Assembly: GCA_041399205.1 (NCBI GenBank)
Contig: JAWKTK010000010.1
Coordinates: 62,001-126,000 of the forward strand
Length of the DNA stretch: 64,000 bases
Source of the DNA: JAGQOZ01 sp041399205
GTDB taxonomy: Bacteria; Planctomycetota; Planctomycetia; Pirellulales; Pirellulaceae
Direction: 5' to 3'
Shown here: piece by piece, positions 10,859-20,797 of the stretch
How the letters are laid out: each line of letters starts with the position of its first letter
Position numbering within the stretch: position 1 is the first letter of the stretch
Notes under the pieces: generated by a model
Databases searched by the model: none
What the model was told of the DNA's origin: nothing
Seen by the model: only the letters and a program-made list of their open reading frames with translations
Translations under genes and position numbers: made by a program

Positions 10859-13047
10859 ATGGCCCTTTCACAAGATGAACGATTACTGCAACTCACGACG
10901 CCGCTGGGCGCCGATGTGCTATTGCTGACGTCGCTTCAAGGGCGTGACGAGGTGTCTCGTTTGTTTGAATATCAGCTGTCCATGATTTCTGACGACAACA
11001 ATATTCGAGCAAACCAAATCGTCGGCAAGGACGTGACGGTGCGCATCGAAGTCCCCGATGCGAATCCTCGCTTCTTTCACGGATATGTCAATTCGTTTGT
11101 CGCTGGTGACGAAGATCGCGAAGGACGTCGAAATTACTTCGCCACGATTGTTCCATGGATGTGGTTCTTAACTCAGACGGCAGATTGTCGGATCTTTCAA
11201 GAAAAGAGCATCCCGGAAATCATTGAAACGTCTTTCAAGATTTAGGATTCAATGATTTTGAAACATCGGAAATCAAAGCTAATCACAAACAATGGGAATA
11301 TTGTGTTCAGTACCGCGAGACCGATTTTGCATTCGTTTCGCGATTGATGGAGCAGAAGGGATTCACTATTACTTTCAGCATGAAGACGGTAAACACACCC
11401 TGGTAATGGGAGACCAGAACGGCAGCTTTCAAAGATCTACCGGAATGCGAAGTCGACTATCCGATGGATTTTGGTGGCCGGGCGATGGACGAACATATTA
11501 CCAGTTGGGAGCATCGTTATGATTTCCGGCCCGGTAAGTGGGCGCAAACGGACTACAATTTTAAGCAGCCCAGCACCAGCTTAATGAACAACACCAATAC
11601 CGTTGTAGATCTACCGGGTATCGATAAGTTCGAAGTCTATGACTATCCAGGCGAATACACCGAAAAGTCGGATGGGGAAGACGAAACAAAATTCGGATGG
11701 GAGGAGGAAGAAGCCCAGCACGGTCAGATTTTTGCCACCGTAACTGCAAAACCTTTTCACCGGGCGGCAAATTTAAGATTGGTCAGCATCGGTGCCAAAG
11801 CGAAGCGGGAAAGAAATACACTATTCTGGCTGTCGAGCACACAGCCAATGAAACGATGGGATACGAAACCGGTGCAGGAACGGGACCCGACTATAGCAAC
11901 TCATTTACCTGCATTCCCGAAAACGTCGTATTCCGGCCCTCCAAGAGCGACTCGTAAACCGATTGTCCAAGGTGTGCAAACGGCCGTTGTGACAGGGCCC
12001 GCGGGCGAGAAATCTATACGGATGAATTTGGCCGAGTGAAAGTGCAGTTTCATTGGGACCGCGAGAAGGGCAAAAAGGACGAGAACAGTTCATTGCTGCG
12101 GATTCGAGTTTTGCAGAATTGGGCCGGACAAGGCTGGGGCGTGGTCTTCAATCCGCGAATCGGCCAAAAAGAGTGATTGTCGATTTCATTGAGGGTGATC
12201 GGATCGACCGATCATTACAGGCCGCGTCTACAATGCGGAACAAATACCTCCCGTATGAACTTCCGGCGGATCAGACCAAGAGCACCATCAAGTCGTAGTT
12301 CCAAAGGCGGCGGCCCTGACAATTTCAGCAACGAAATTCGATTCGAAGACAAATGGGCAGCGAGGAAATGTATATCCACGCTGAAAAGGACCAAAACACG
12401 GTCATCGAAAATGACCAGTCGATTGTCGTTGGGCGCGTCGAACCGAAGAAATCGGACGCGATCGCGGGCTGCAAGTAGACCGAGACAAGTATGAAGACGT
12501 CAAAGGTCGCAAGTCGATTCACGTCGTTTCGTCGCATACGGAAACGATTGACTCGACGATGAATATTAACGTTGGAGGATCGCTTACAGAAAACGTGGCC
12601 GTCAACTATGTCGAAAATATTAGGTCGCCATGACGTTAAATGTTGGTGCGGCACTTTATTTCCGTCGGTGCCGCATTGGCTCAGACTGTTGGCGGGGCCG
12701 TCACAGAAGCGATTGGTGCTGCCAAATCAGAAGACCATTGGCGGTAACAAGTCGGCTGACGTCGGCGGCAATGCCAGTGAAAGCGCGATTGCCGGAACCA
12801 TGAAAGCGACCATTGGAAGAGATTTCACAGAAACCATCGCGGACGCCATGCTCATACTGTCGACAAGGAATTCGTGCTGAACGCCCAGAAAATTCAGCTG
12901 ATTGCCAAAGACGAAATCTGCATCAAGACGGGAAAAGCGGAAATTGTCATGAAGAAAAACGGTGACATCGCGATCAGCGGAAAGAAAATCAGCGTCAAGG
13001 GAAGTGGCGACGTGATCGTCAAAGGTAGCCAGATCAAGGAAAACTAA
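10859..13047 (+). CDS. vgrG: T6SS spike protein VgrG (TssI), multiple frameshifts
   Basis: VgrG is the trimeric gp27/gp5-like spike. The joined locus encodes about 729 residues. The gp27-like part opens with LLQLTTPLGADVLLLTSLQG and continues through FHGYVNSFVAGDEDRE and RRNYFATIVPWMWFLTQTAD. The gp5 OB-fold region has the typical DEFGRVKVQFHWDRE, NWAGQGWGVVFNPRIGQ and VDFIEGD strings. The C terminus is a beta-helix repeat (GKKISVKGSGDVIVKGSQIKE). At least seven frame changes lie between 11245 and 12880. The ATG has a GGGAG ribosome site nine bases upstream. No extra C-terminal toxin domain is visible, so cargo is probably carried by the PAAR-like and adaptor proteins that follow. Confidence 0.9.
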
Positions 13048-13048
13048 C

Positions 13049-13528
13049 ATGCATACTGCGTTGTCTCGTAGTTTATTGAATGAAACAATGACCCAGCAGG
13101 CTCGTTTGGTGATCGGAACTCTTGTCGGCATTTCTGCATCCGGTGTTCCTTTGGTCGAATTTTCTGGAAACGACTCAGGTCCACAAGAAGCACTGAGTGC
13201 CATTCAATTGTCATGTAAAGACGAAGCCTGCGGACATATAGGCCGAGAAGTCATGCTGCACTTGGAAGCGGAAGGTGGACGAATTGTCTTGATGAGCTTT
13301 TTGCATGAACGGCTCGTGGCAGATCGCCAAGATTCGACCAGCTCGCAATCCGATTCGCAAAACAAAAGGTCGCTGCATCTAGAAGCTGATTCGGAATTGC
13401 GACTGACGTGTGGTAAGAGTTCGCTTGTCATGAAGAAAAACGGCAAGGTATTACTGAAAGGGATCGACATCGTCAGCCATGCGGAAAGTCGACAGCGGAT
13501 TGTGGGTGGCGAGATCAAGATAAACTAG
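13049..13528 (+). CDS. DUF6484 domain protein of the VgrG module
   Basis: This 159-residue protein begins immediately after vgrG. The middle (QARLVIGTLVGISASGVPLV, then SCKDEACGHIGREVMLHLE) resembles the DUF6484 domain often encoded between VgrG and PAAR-like genes. The C-terminal tail repeats the VgrG-type beta-helix signature (LRLTCGKSSLVMKKNGKVLL, HAESRQRIVGGEIKIN). That tail suggests it packs on, or extends, the VgrG needle. Its biochemical role is unknown. The ATG at 13049 is one base beyond the vgrG stop; a second ATG lies at 13085. Confidence 0.75.
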   Translation: MHTALSRSLLNETMTQQARLVIGTLVGISASGVPLVEFSGNDSGPQEALSAIQLSCKDEACGHIGREVMLHLEAEGGRIVLMSFLHERLVADRQDSTSSQSDSQNKRSLHLEADSELRLTCGKSSLVMKKNGKVLLKGIDIVSHAESRQRIVGGEIKIN

Positions 13529-13538
13529 AGGTGGCGAC

Positions 13539-14000
13539 ATGTCGGTAACTGTGGGAGTAAACAAACTGTCAGTGGTGCATAAGTCCAGCAATGGAATCAC
13601 GATTGCATTCCCGGACGTCTGTAAAACTCCAAGTCCTGGAGGTCCCATTCCCATTCCGTATCCGAACATTGCCATGTCTTCCGATACGGCCAGTGGCACA
13701 AAGAAGGTTAAGGCCGATGGTAATCCCGTTTGCATCAAAGATTCGAATTTTCGTATGAGCACCGGAGACGAACCAGGTTCAGCCGGAGGCGGCGTGGTAT
13801 CGAATAAGATTAAAGGGAAAGCCGAATTCGTCAATTTTTCGTTTGATGTGAAGTTCGAAGGCAAGAACGTCGCTCGCGCATTCGATCTGATGCTACACAA
13901 CGATAAGAACACGCCCCCTTTTCCCGTGATTCAGGGGCCCGTCATTCCAATTCCCTCCACTGAAAATGTGAAGTGCTGGTGCTGTGACAAAGATATCTAA
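13539..14000 (+). CDS. PAAR-like DUF4150 spike-tip protein
   Basis: This 153-residue protein has the PAAR-like (DUF4150) hallmarks VCKTPSPGGPIPIPYPN, SSDTASGTKKVKADG, VCIKDSNFRMSTGDEPGSAG and GGGVVSNKIKGKAEFVN. PAAR-type proteins cap the VgrG trimer with a metal-bound cone and carry effectors. The C terminus ends in a CWCCDKD string, a likely metal-ligand cluster. No toxin domain is fused, so it probably acts with the separate nuclease and DUF2169 adaptor downstream. An AGAGGTGG ribosome site precedes the ATG. Its last 17 bases overlap the GTG start of the next gene. Confidence 0.9.
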   Translation: MSVTVGVNKLSVVHKSSNGITIAFPDVCKTPSPGGPIPIPYPNIAMSSDTASGTKKVKADGNPVCIKDSNFRMSTGDEPGSAGGGVVSNKIKGKAEFVNFSFDVKFEGKNVARAFDLMLHNDKNTPPFPVIQGPVIPIPSTENVKCWCCDKDI

Positions 14001-15164
14001 CGATTCGAATTGGTATCCCAATCACGCTGGTTCGATTTCAATCACCGCCACGGGATGCGCTACATCGTTAGGACTTTCATCAACGGAAGTATTCGCTGCC
14101 GCTCGCGCCGGATTGACACGGATCTCACCAGTGAAATGCCTGAACACAGCCATGTGTTCGGGGTTCGGCAGCGAGTCTACTGATGGTGCTCCGCTGGTGA
14201 AAGGTCATTGCATTACAGAAATTGGCATGGATATGTCGACATTGGCAAGGCCATGGTTTTGGGACAAACAGCTTTGACCGATGCGATTCGTCGTGTCTCC
14301 AATCGTCAGGTCGCGGACGGGGCTGTTGGTGCTGCTTTCCGATCGCTGGCTTCTAGATCAATCGGTCATCTCTGAACAACAGCCCGAAAATCGCCCAGAC
14401 CCAGAGCAATTACCATTAACTCAGTGGCGAAGAAAGACTCAGGATTTCGGCATGGAGCTGGCTCGCCGTGTTGAACTTGATTGCATTCCCGCGTTGACTC
14501 AGACGGAATATGGATGTCATGCCGACTTGGCTACCTTGCTGGCACGGGCGGCAACTTGGCTGCAGAATGGTGAGCTTGACCGGTGTATCGTTGGTGGTAT
14601 CGATTCATTCTGCGAACCGCAACAATTGATCGCCTGTGATTCTTTGGGAATATTGAAGACGGACGACCAACCGGCCGGATTTATTCCCGGTGAAGCGGCA
14701 TGTTTTTGGTGCTGGAAAAAATCCTGAAATCGGCAGGACCCCAAACACGTGCCTTGCCGGCATTGAAATTGACCATGAGGATAGCAATCTGTTCTCGGAT
14801 CGTCCGCCTCTAGGCCGGGCGTTAACCAGCGTGGTGCATCGACTTGCAAGGAATCGATTCGAAAGTCGATTTTCTTGTCGGCGATCTTAACGGGCTCGAG
14901 CGGCGTGCTAGTGATTTTGGTCACGCTTTGGTTCGACTCCCGGAATCGCTAAGATCGCTGCCGGTGCTGCTGCCGGCCATTGCATTCGGAGAAACAGGAG
15001 CTGCGGCCGGTTTTCTGGCAAGTGGTACCGTTTGTCACCACTTGTGGCGAAACCGAAAGTTGGGAGACCGAGCGATTGTTTGGCTGGCGTCCGACAGCGG
15101 TCTTCGCTCGGCTATCGCCTTTCACCGAACGTCAAGCGGAGCGAACGAAGATGGCCAGAAGTGA
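13984..15164 (+). CDS. Beta-ketoacyl-synthase-like (thiolase fold) T6SS-associated protein, probably non-catalytic, several frameshifts
   Basis: The joined locus of about 393 codons has a ketosynthase-like layout. An N-terminal ISITATGCATSLGLSSTEVF strand-turn is followed by LLARAATWLQNGELDRCIVG plus GIDSF, GFIPGEAACFLVLEK and a C-terminal AFGETGAAAGFLASGTV. In true synthases the Cys nucleophile precedes the corresponding helix and the His of GHTxGAAG is invariant. Here the second motif reads GETGAAAG and the Cys position appears displaced, so catalysis is doubtful. Such KS-like genes occur in some T6SS payload modules beside DUF4150 and DUF2169 genes, with no known role. Frames change near 14250, 14330, 14710 and 14840. 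Its stop overlaps the nuclease start. Confidence 0.65.
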
Positions 15165-15940
15165 TGCCGAGCATGTCCAGCAAATCTTGGACGAAGGGAA
15201 GTTTCAGCGAAGACCTGTAGGTACCAACGACTTGCGCGAATTGTTCCACGGGTTATATTTTCACCACCAGCAGCGCTTCAACCGGAGAAACCATATCGGA
15301 AAACCGGTCGAATTTTCACCATATCTTACCCATTGAAACGATCAGCGATGGCGCTATTGTTCCCGCGGACAAGCTTGATTTCTTCCATAATTGCATGGCC
15401 ATTACGGAATGGGACATCAATGCTGCCGACAATTTGATTGGTTTGCCAACCAGGTCGGTATTTGAGGCGGCAGAGCGGAACGGTGCGGCGAAATCTGACG
15501 AACATGCTAGTAGTTGGATGTCGGGCCTGCGGAATGTTTCAGCGCAATTGGGAATGCGAGGAACACTGCCGGACTTGCCGTGCCATGAAATCGAACATAA
15601 TCCAGACTACAATGATGGCGTTATCAGCTATTTGGAAAAACAGGTCTGGCAACCACTCGCCAAGCAACAATCCGACTGCAATATCGATCCCAAATCCATC
15701 CGTTCACAACTTTGCAAAGCAAGCAAACATTGGCGCAATTTCTTAGAGAACCGAGGCAAAGAGCATGGCGGTGCAAGTCGATGCTGGCATAAGAGAAACG
15801 AAACCGGGTTTAAAAACATTTGGTATATTCCGTTTTCTATGAACCCGGTAACTCCACGACCCGTTCCACCGCCGCCGCCGCTAGAAAACCGTCCCAGTAC
15901 TATCAAGAACTGGATGAAGTCAATGATTCCAAGTCGGTGA
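15151..15940 (+). CDS. Candidate T6SS effector: AHH/HNH-type nuclease, frameshifted
   Basis: About 263 codons are recovered by joining two frames around 15250-15390. The central segment reads NFHHILPIETI ... WDINAADNLIGLPTRSVFE, which matches the HH-N-N layout of AHH (HNH/Endo VII fold) nuclease toxins: a paired His, then Asn-Leu-Ile-Gly-Leu-Pro. A downstream LPCHEIEHNPDYNDGVISYL and VWQPLAKQ helix region is shared with myxobacterial T6SS-linked AHH proteins. The C terminus ends in a proline-rich PRPVPPPPP tail. It sits between spike-tip genes and two immunity-family genes, the usual place for an anti-bacterial effector. The DNA or RNA target is inferred only from the fold. Confidence 0.65.
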
Positions 15941-15961
15941 TTAAAAGCATGGATTATTTTT

Positions 15962-16522
15962 TTGGCGAACGCAGTTTACGGATGGGTATTGTGTCCTGGT
16001 GCGACCTTCGCTGAACGCGCTTGGGAGCTGGACGAAGGCCAGCCGCGTCTTGACGAATTTCCTGACGACTTTGTTTGTCGTATGCATCCGGATTATCCTC
16101 GCGATATTCAGTTGAGCGACAATCTTTTCGGGTCAACGCTGCCTGTGATCTCGGAGAGAACCAAACAGTTGCTAAGCGAACAATCGGCCAATTCGCTCGA
16201 GTTCTTGCCGACTCGCATCGTCAACCACAAAGGCCGAATGGAATTGGAGCCCTATTTTTTCCTGCATCCATTAGACGTTTGTCATTGCCTGGATTTGGAA
16301 AAGTCTCAGGTCGAATGGAACGAAATCGACCCCAGCGTGATTGTGAGTATGGAACAGTGTGTGTTCGATAGGGACTGTATTCCTGAAGACTTTACGCTGT
16401 TTCGCTTAGGTGGAATGGGGCACAATATTGTTGTCCGAGAAGATTTGGTCCAGGCGTTGCGTGCAGCAAATCTTACGGGGCTGGCCTTTCGAGACATAAA
16501 ATCCTACAAGGGAATTGGCTAA
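15962..16522 (+). CDS. Imm11 (MXAN_0049-type) immunity protein
   Basis: This 186-residue protein resembles the Imm11/DUF1629 family, whose members neutralise the product of a neighbouring toxin gene. Typical parts are the leading GWVLCPGA, the middle RIVNHKGRMELEPYFFLHPL and CLDLEKSQVEWNEIDPSVIV, and the C-terminal LFRLGGMGHNIVVREDLVQA followed by GLAFRDI. The first usable codon in frame is TTG 15962. The real start may be the ATG at 15950 if the seven-T run at about 15956-15963 is one base too long, which would give MDYFLANAVYGW. It follows the nuclease directly and precedes Imm49 by three bases. Confidence 0.75.
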   Translation: MANAVYGWVLCPGATFAERAWELDEGQPRLDEFPDDFVCRMHPDYPRDIQLSDNLFGSTLPVISERTKQLLSEQSANSLEFLPTRIVNHKGRMELEPYFFLHPLDVCHCLDLEKSQVEWNEIDPSVIVSMEQCVFDRDCIPEDFTLFRLGGMGHNIVVREDLVQALRAANLTGLAFRDIKSYKGIG

Positions 16523-16525
16523 ACC

Positions 16526-17332
16526 GTGGACCTCAATCTCGTTTTTCAAAATCTCGCTACGCCTACCAGTCATCATCTTGGAATCGTGGCAACCAATCTG
16601 CCGTTGCTCGATAGAGCAAAGCACTTGGAGGAACTTTCGCGTTATTTTCAAGCTTATGGCATCTGCTTCCTACTCATGGATTTTGACGTGGTGCAGTTTC
16701 GCGAATTTCTGACTCGAAGTGCATCGACAGATCGATATATGCGAACGCAAGCCCAGCGTGAAAGCGTGAATGAGTTAAGGACGCTGGCGCTTTCCAGAAC
16801 GGAAGCCTTCTTTGACGCGTTGGTGGCGGGCCGACTGGGGTTGGCCAAAGACATTGTGTCGCTCGCCCAGCACGTAACGTGGCATCGCGAATGGGAATAT
16901 GAAGACGACTACTACTACATGCGTTTCTTGCATGGGCTGGTCGGTGGTCAAGCGGAAGAAGAGTTGTTGGATTATATTGACGCCATGGATCGAATTCAGG
17001 AAGAAGGACCGTCCGCTCGTCTTGGTATTTGCAACGCGTTGATTCGTCGAGACGGCGGATTGTTTGTCACAGAGCTGCAAGCACTGTTGGAAGAAAAGCA
17101 AGAAAAGGACGATGCCAAGCGGCCTAACTGCGGTGACTGGGATGCTTTGTTTTGGCCGCAGAGCTTTCTTTCGATCGAAGGTTTGGCGTTACTTCAAGTC
17201 GCCTCGCTGATGGGAATTGCGTCATCCGAAGAATTCGCTTTTTGCCCCAGCCACGCGCGGATTCCCTTGGAAGACCACCCGTTCGAAGATTCGTTTGGTG
17301 AAATTGCCAAGCTGCTTGGCGAAACCGGATAG
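16526..17332 (+). CDS. Imm49 family immunity protein
   Basis: This 268-residue protein starts at a GTG three bases after Imm11. It resembles Imm49: NLATPTSHHLGIVATNLPLL, AKHLEELSRYFQAYGICFLL, LALSRTEAFFDALVAGRLGL, and LFWPQSFLSIEGLALLQVAS followed by CPSHARIPL. Imm49 proteins are predicted helical immunity factors paired with polymorphic or T6SS nuclease toxins. Two immunity families behind one recognisable toxin suggest either double protection or an orphan whose toxin lies elsewhere. No frame break is seen. Confidence 0.8.
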   Translation: MDLNLVFQNLATPTSHHLGIVATNLPLLDRAKHLEELSRYFQAYGICFLLMDFDVVQFREFLTRSASTDRYMRTQAQRESVNELRTLALSRTEAFFDALVAGRLGLAKDIVSLAQHVTWHREWEYEDDYYYMRFLHGLVGGQAEEELLDYIDAMDRIQEEGPSARLGICNALIRRDGGLFVTELQALLEEKQEKDDAKRPNCGDWDALFWPQSFLSIEGLALLQVASLMGIASSEEFAFCPSHARIPLEDHPFEDSFGEIAKLLGETG

Positions 17333-17345
17333 GATTCAGCTTGCT

Positions 17346-18383
17346 ATGGGTATTCCAATTGATTTGCCGGAACATATGGCAGCTGCCTGCAATTTTGCGA
17401 TGGACCAAGACGGACGCCCGCTATTCGTCCTGATTGCCAAACGCACATTCCATATTTTGAATCAGTCATCTCTTGCCTTGGCGCCAACGCAACAGGAGGT
17501 AAACCTGGCTGGCGAATTTTGGGGCGATGCCGGTGTATCGTCCTACAAGTACGAACCGGAATTCGCGTTTTTCAAACCTTCCACGGATGTGGTGTTGCTG
17601 GGGCATGGTTGTGCTCAGAACAGTCGGGATCGGTTTGTCGACGTTTCGATCCGAGTTGGAGACGTCATCAAGAAGTCCGTGCGTGTTTTTGGGGACCGCA
17701 CTTGGGTCAAGCGTATGGGAATTGTAGATATGACCAATCCCAGTACGTTTGAACGCATTCCGCTCATTTACGAGCGAGCTTTTGGTGGCTGGGATACGGC
17801 CCAGCCCGACCCGTTGGCAAGCAAGTTTGAATGTCGTAATCCGGTTGGTGTCGGCTTTAAACGAGTTCAATGGGAAGAAGGCATGACATTGCCTAATTTG
17901 GAAGATCCCCAAAACCTAATCGGTGTTTACGGTGATTCACCGGCGCCCGCTGGTTTTGGCTTTGTTTCGCCTGATTGGTATCCTCGATCTCGCTTTGCTG
18001 GAACCTACGACAAAGAGTGGGAACAAGAGCGTGCGCCGATGCTGCCCGAGGATTTTGATGTGCGCTTCTTCAACGCTGCTTCACACGGAATGGTCTCGCC
18101 ATCTTATCTTCGAGGAGACGAAGCCGTTGTGTTAGAAAACGTCTCGAATATCGGTCCGTTCTTGTTTTCCCTGCCCGGCGTTGCAGCACCAACGATTCGC
18201 ATTCAACTCAGAACCGGCCCTGATCATGTCCTGGAATCAAGACTGGATACGGTTGTGATCAATGCGGATGATTGTATGTTGGTGATGTTGTGGCGTACGT
18301 CATTGCCACTTAAAAATGGCCCGCATGACGTAGTTGCCGTGAACGTCGAATGTCCCCAAGTCCCACGGCAAATATTGCCGTAA
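17346..18383 (+). CDS. DUF2169 T6SS adaptor-like protein
   Basis: About 345 residues match DUF2169: VLIAKRTFHILNQSS, DVVLLGHGCAQNSRDRFVDV, SIRVGDVIKKSVRVFGDRTW, PLIYERAFGGWDTAQPDPLA, RNPVGVGF, PAGFGFVSPDWYPRSRFAGT and FFNAASHGM. DUF2169 proteins travel with DUF4150/PAAR-like proteins and are thought to act as loading adaptors. That fits the gene order PAAR-like, KS-like, nuclease, immunity, DUF2169. The ATG at 17346 (MGIPIDLPEH) is chosen because the frame upstream of it overlaps the end of the Imm49 gene. Confidence 0.88.
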   Translation: MGIPIDLPEHMAAACNFAMDQDGRPLFVLIAKRTFHILNQSSLALAPTQQEVNLAGEFWGDAGVSSYKYEPEFAFFKPSTDVVLLGHGCAQNSRDRFVDVSIRVGDVIKKSVRVFGDRTWVKRMGIVDMTNPSTFERIPLIYERAFGGWDTAQPDPLASKFECRNPVGVGFKRVQWEEGMTLPNLEDPQNLIGVYGDSPAPAGFGFVSPDWYPRSRFAGTYDKEWEQERAPMLPEDFDVRFFNAASHGMVSPSYLRGDEAVVLENVSNIGPFLFSLPGVAAPTIRIQLRTGPDHVLESRLDTVVINADDCMLVMLWRTSLPLKNGPHDVVAVNVECPQVPRQILP

Positions 18384-18394
18384 GGAGCTCAAGC

Positions 18395-18559
18395 ATGGTT
18401 GCTTCCAATGCGCTGACCGGAATTGCAATTCTTTTGGTTGTCGCTACCATCTGGCAAGACTTGGTTTCTCGGAAATGTCTAACCCATCGTGCAAGAACGC
18501 AACTATTGATTGCTTCGATATTTGCCGTCACAAACTTGGTAATCTCGTTCACCAAATAG
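18395..18559 (+). CDS. Small two-helix membrane protein
   Basis: This 54-codon gene has an AAGGAG ribosome site at 18382-18387, seven bases before its ATG. It encodes two hydrophobic stretches (ALTGIAILLVVATIWQDLV and LLIASIFAVTNLVISF) separated by a short basic loop (RKCLTHRARTQ). It lies between DUF2169 and the HEAT gene. No family is recognised. The strong ribosome site and membrane pattern make it more than a chance frame. It could be a membrane immunity or holin-like accessory, but that is speculation. Confidence 0.5.
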   Translation: MVASNALTGIAILLVVATIWQDLVSRKCLTHRARTQLLIASIFAVTNLVISFTK

Positions 18560-18595
18560 CTGAGCTTCAAGCTCTTCTTCTTTAGAGATGGAATC

Positions 18596-19148
18596 ATGAT
18601 AAAAGTTCCAAATTGGCTTTTGGCGAATATTGAAGAGCATTTCGAAGAACTCCAAATGCTCTGGGAACTGCGACGGTCCGCTGCGGCCGATCCCGACTAT
18701 GATCTTTCGGGGTTAGTCGAACTGGACGAGCGGATCGAAGCGCATGTGGATGGCCTAGTGTTGAGCGAACAGTACTGTCGGGCCTTCTTGCTGGAAAACT
18801 TAGGCGGTAGCGAATCGAATGCGTTTGCGGCGGCGTATGTCTTGCTTCGCTTGCGTGATGACCAATGTGCTCAGCAGGTGATCGATGCTTTACTGGCGGC
18901 CGAAGACGATCAAGTGGTGGTTGCGGCTTCGTGACGCTCTTAGTCTTGCGCCCATCGAATTGACACGCCGCCCACTGCTCGTCCTTTTGGATTCGTCCAA
19001 CCGCAAGGCTGCAGTAGCCGCCGCCTACGCGCTGGCGTTTCATGGCCAATTGATGCCATCACATCCGGCGTTTGGCCCACTGCTGGCAGATTCGGACGCG
19101 ATGGTTTGCCAAGTAGCGTGGCAGGTTGTTTCGTTGTTAGGAGAGTGA
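18596..19148 (+). CDS. HEAT-repeat T6SS-associated protein (TIGR02270-like N-terminal half), frameshifted
   Basis: The gene starts at ATG 18596 (MIKVPNWLLANIEEHFEELQ) and changes frame near 18910. The continuation PIELTRRPLLVLLDSSNRKA, AYALAFHGQLMPSHPAFGPL, ends at a TGA at 19146-19148. The sequence WELRRSAAADPDYDLSGLVE and LDERIEAHVDGL is typical of TIGR02270-like proteins, HEAT-repeat proteins found in T6SS loci. At about 184 codons it is only half that family's usual length. The missing HEAT half appears in the next gene behind two FHA domains. Confidence 0.7.
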
Positions 19149-19151
19149 CAA

Positions 19152-20797
19152 ATGCGGTTGATCTTGGAGTTCTTGAGGGGCCGTACGCCGGAAGGAAGAC
19201 GTTCTTGCGAGCGCCGTCAAGCTTGGTGGTGGGCCGAACCGATGCGGCTGACTATTCAGTGCCGCATGATTCCGAAATCTCCAGCCGTCATTTTCAATTG
19301 ACGCGCAATTCGATACGTGCCGAATCACGGACCTACGCAGCACCAACGGCACTTTTCTCAACGGCGCTGCAATTTCAGAATCCGAATTGCATGCGGGTGA
19401 TGAAATTCCGCGCTGGAAAAACGCGTATGAGAATCCTCATCGAACGCCCGCAAACCCGCGACACACTCCCTTCGTCGCTGACAGGCACGGTGGTGGAAAG
19501 TGTTCCGACATCGGAAGATTCGCCCGCTGACATCGTCTTGCCATCTGCTAAAGTTCAAGCGGATGCACCGATATCCGCACCACTGGACTTGCCAATCGAA
19601 GTACAACTTTCGAACTCCATTTCAGAAATACCGACAACGTCAGCCGCTTCCGAATCAGAGCTTCCGACCGAATCAACGGCGCCGATGACCGACCAGGGCG
19701 AACAGGCTTATGCGATTATCGATATTGATTCCGATGTTGCAGACGAAAAGAAAATCTTGCTGATGTTGGACCAAGAGATGACATTTGGTTCCAGCGAATT
19801 GGCCGACGTGGTTTTGTCCGATCATTCGAGTGTGTCGCCATTGCACGTCAGCGTCAAAATGCAGAAAAATGGCTGTGAAATCCGCGACATGGGCAGCGCA
19901 ACGGGGATCTCGGTGGATGGACGGCCGGTTACATTTGCAAACTTAACCTCGTCGTCCGACATTATCGTAGGTGATTCGTTATTGCGGATCACCGTATTTG
20001 GATTTAGCCAGACGGAACAAACGGCCAAAGAACCGGTGGCTGGTGCGAATGTGGCGATCGAGCCGACCGTTTCGCGAGTGATTCGCCGAGACCGTATGAC
20101 GGGCGGGGTTCCGAATTCAGACCAACGGCCATTTCGCGACGGGTTAGAACACCAGGATTTGAGTGTTTTTCGATCGGCCCTGCATGCCGCCGCGTGGACT
20201 CGGCAACCGTGGCTTTTGGATTATTGTCGCGGCATTGCCGCAGGTCCCGACCTGGACCGATGGGAAGCCGTTCGGCTGTTCGCGCTGTTGGGAGAACCCA
20301 GCGATTTGGATATTGTCATTCAGATCTTGCGAAACCCTCGGAATAAAGCGGCGCGCTTCGAGATTGCTCGTCTCTTTGGCCATTGGGCCGTAATCGAAGA
20401 CTTGATAGTTACGATGGAGTCAAATCAGCCGCACGATGTCGTTCGCGCCGCAGAAGCTTTTTCCGGCATCACCGGGATTAATATCGATTCTTCCGAACGC
20501 GTTGCGCTATTGCCTGAAGATGGATCCGAACCAGACGAATTCGAACAAGAATTTCTAGACAGAGTGTTTCTGCCTGACTTGCCGAAAGCGAAACAGTTCT
20601 GGAATCAGCAACAAGCTTCCTACAAGAAGGGAACTCGTTGGTGTTGTGGCAATAATGCCAGCGCGGGCAGTACGTCATTCCGTGTGTCGTTGGATTTGCG
20701 TTCCCGATGGGAAGTGACCTTACGCGACCACTATCATGGATACTCGACGGAAGCGTTCGTGGAACTGCTCCGCTTCCAGTGTCCGTTTTCCGGATAA
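19152..20797 (+). CDS. Double FHA-domain protein with C-terminal HEAT region, frameshifted near its start
   Basis: FHA domains bind phosphothreonine and regulate several T6SSs. The true start is ATG 19152: MRLILEVLEGPYAGRKTFL emerges once a G is restored near 19170. FHA1 then shows VVGRTDAADYSVPHDSEISS, SRHFQL, and RITDLRSTNGTFLNG in another frame. An acidic Ser/Thr/Pro linker (residues 110-200) leads to FHA2 (MTFGSSELADVVLSDHSSVS, PLHVSVKM, IRDMGSATGISVDG). After it comes a HEAT-like region (AVRLFALLGEPSDLDIVIQI, AARFEIARLFGHWAVIEDLI) like the C-terminal half of TIGR02270. The companion kinase is not adjacent; a Ser/Thr kinase gene lies at 40.7-43.2 kb. Confidence 0.75.
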
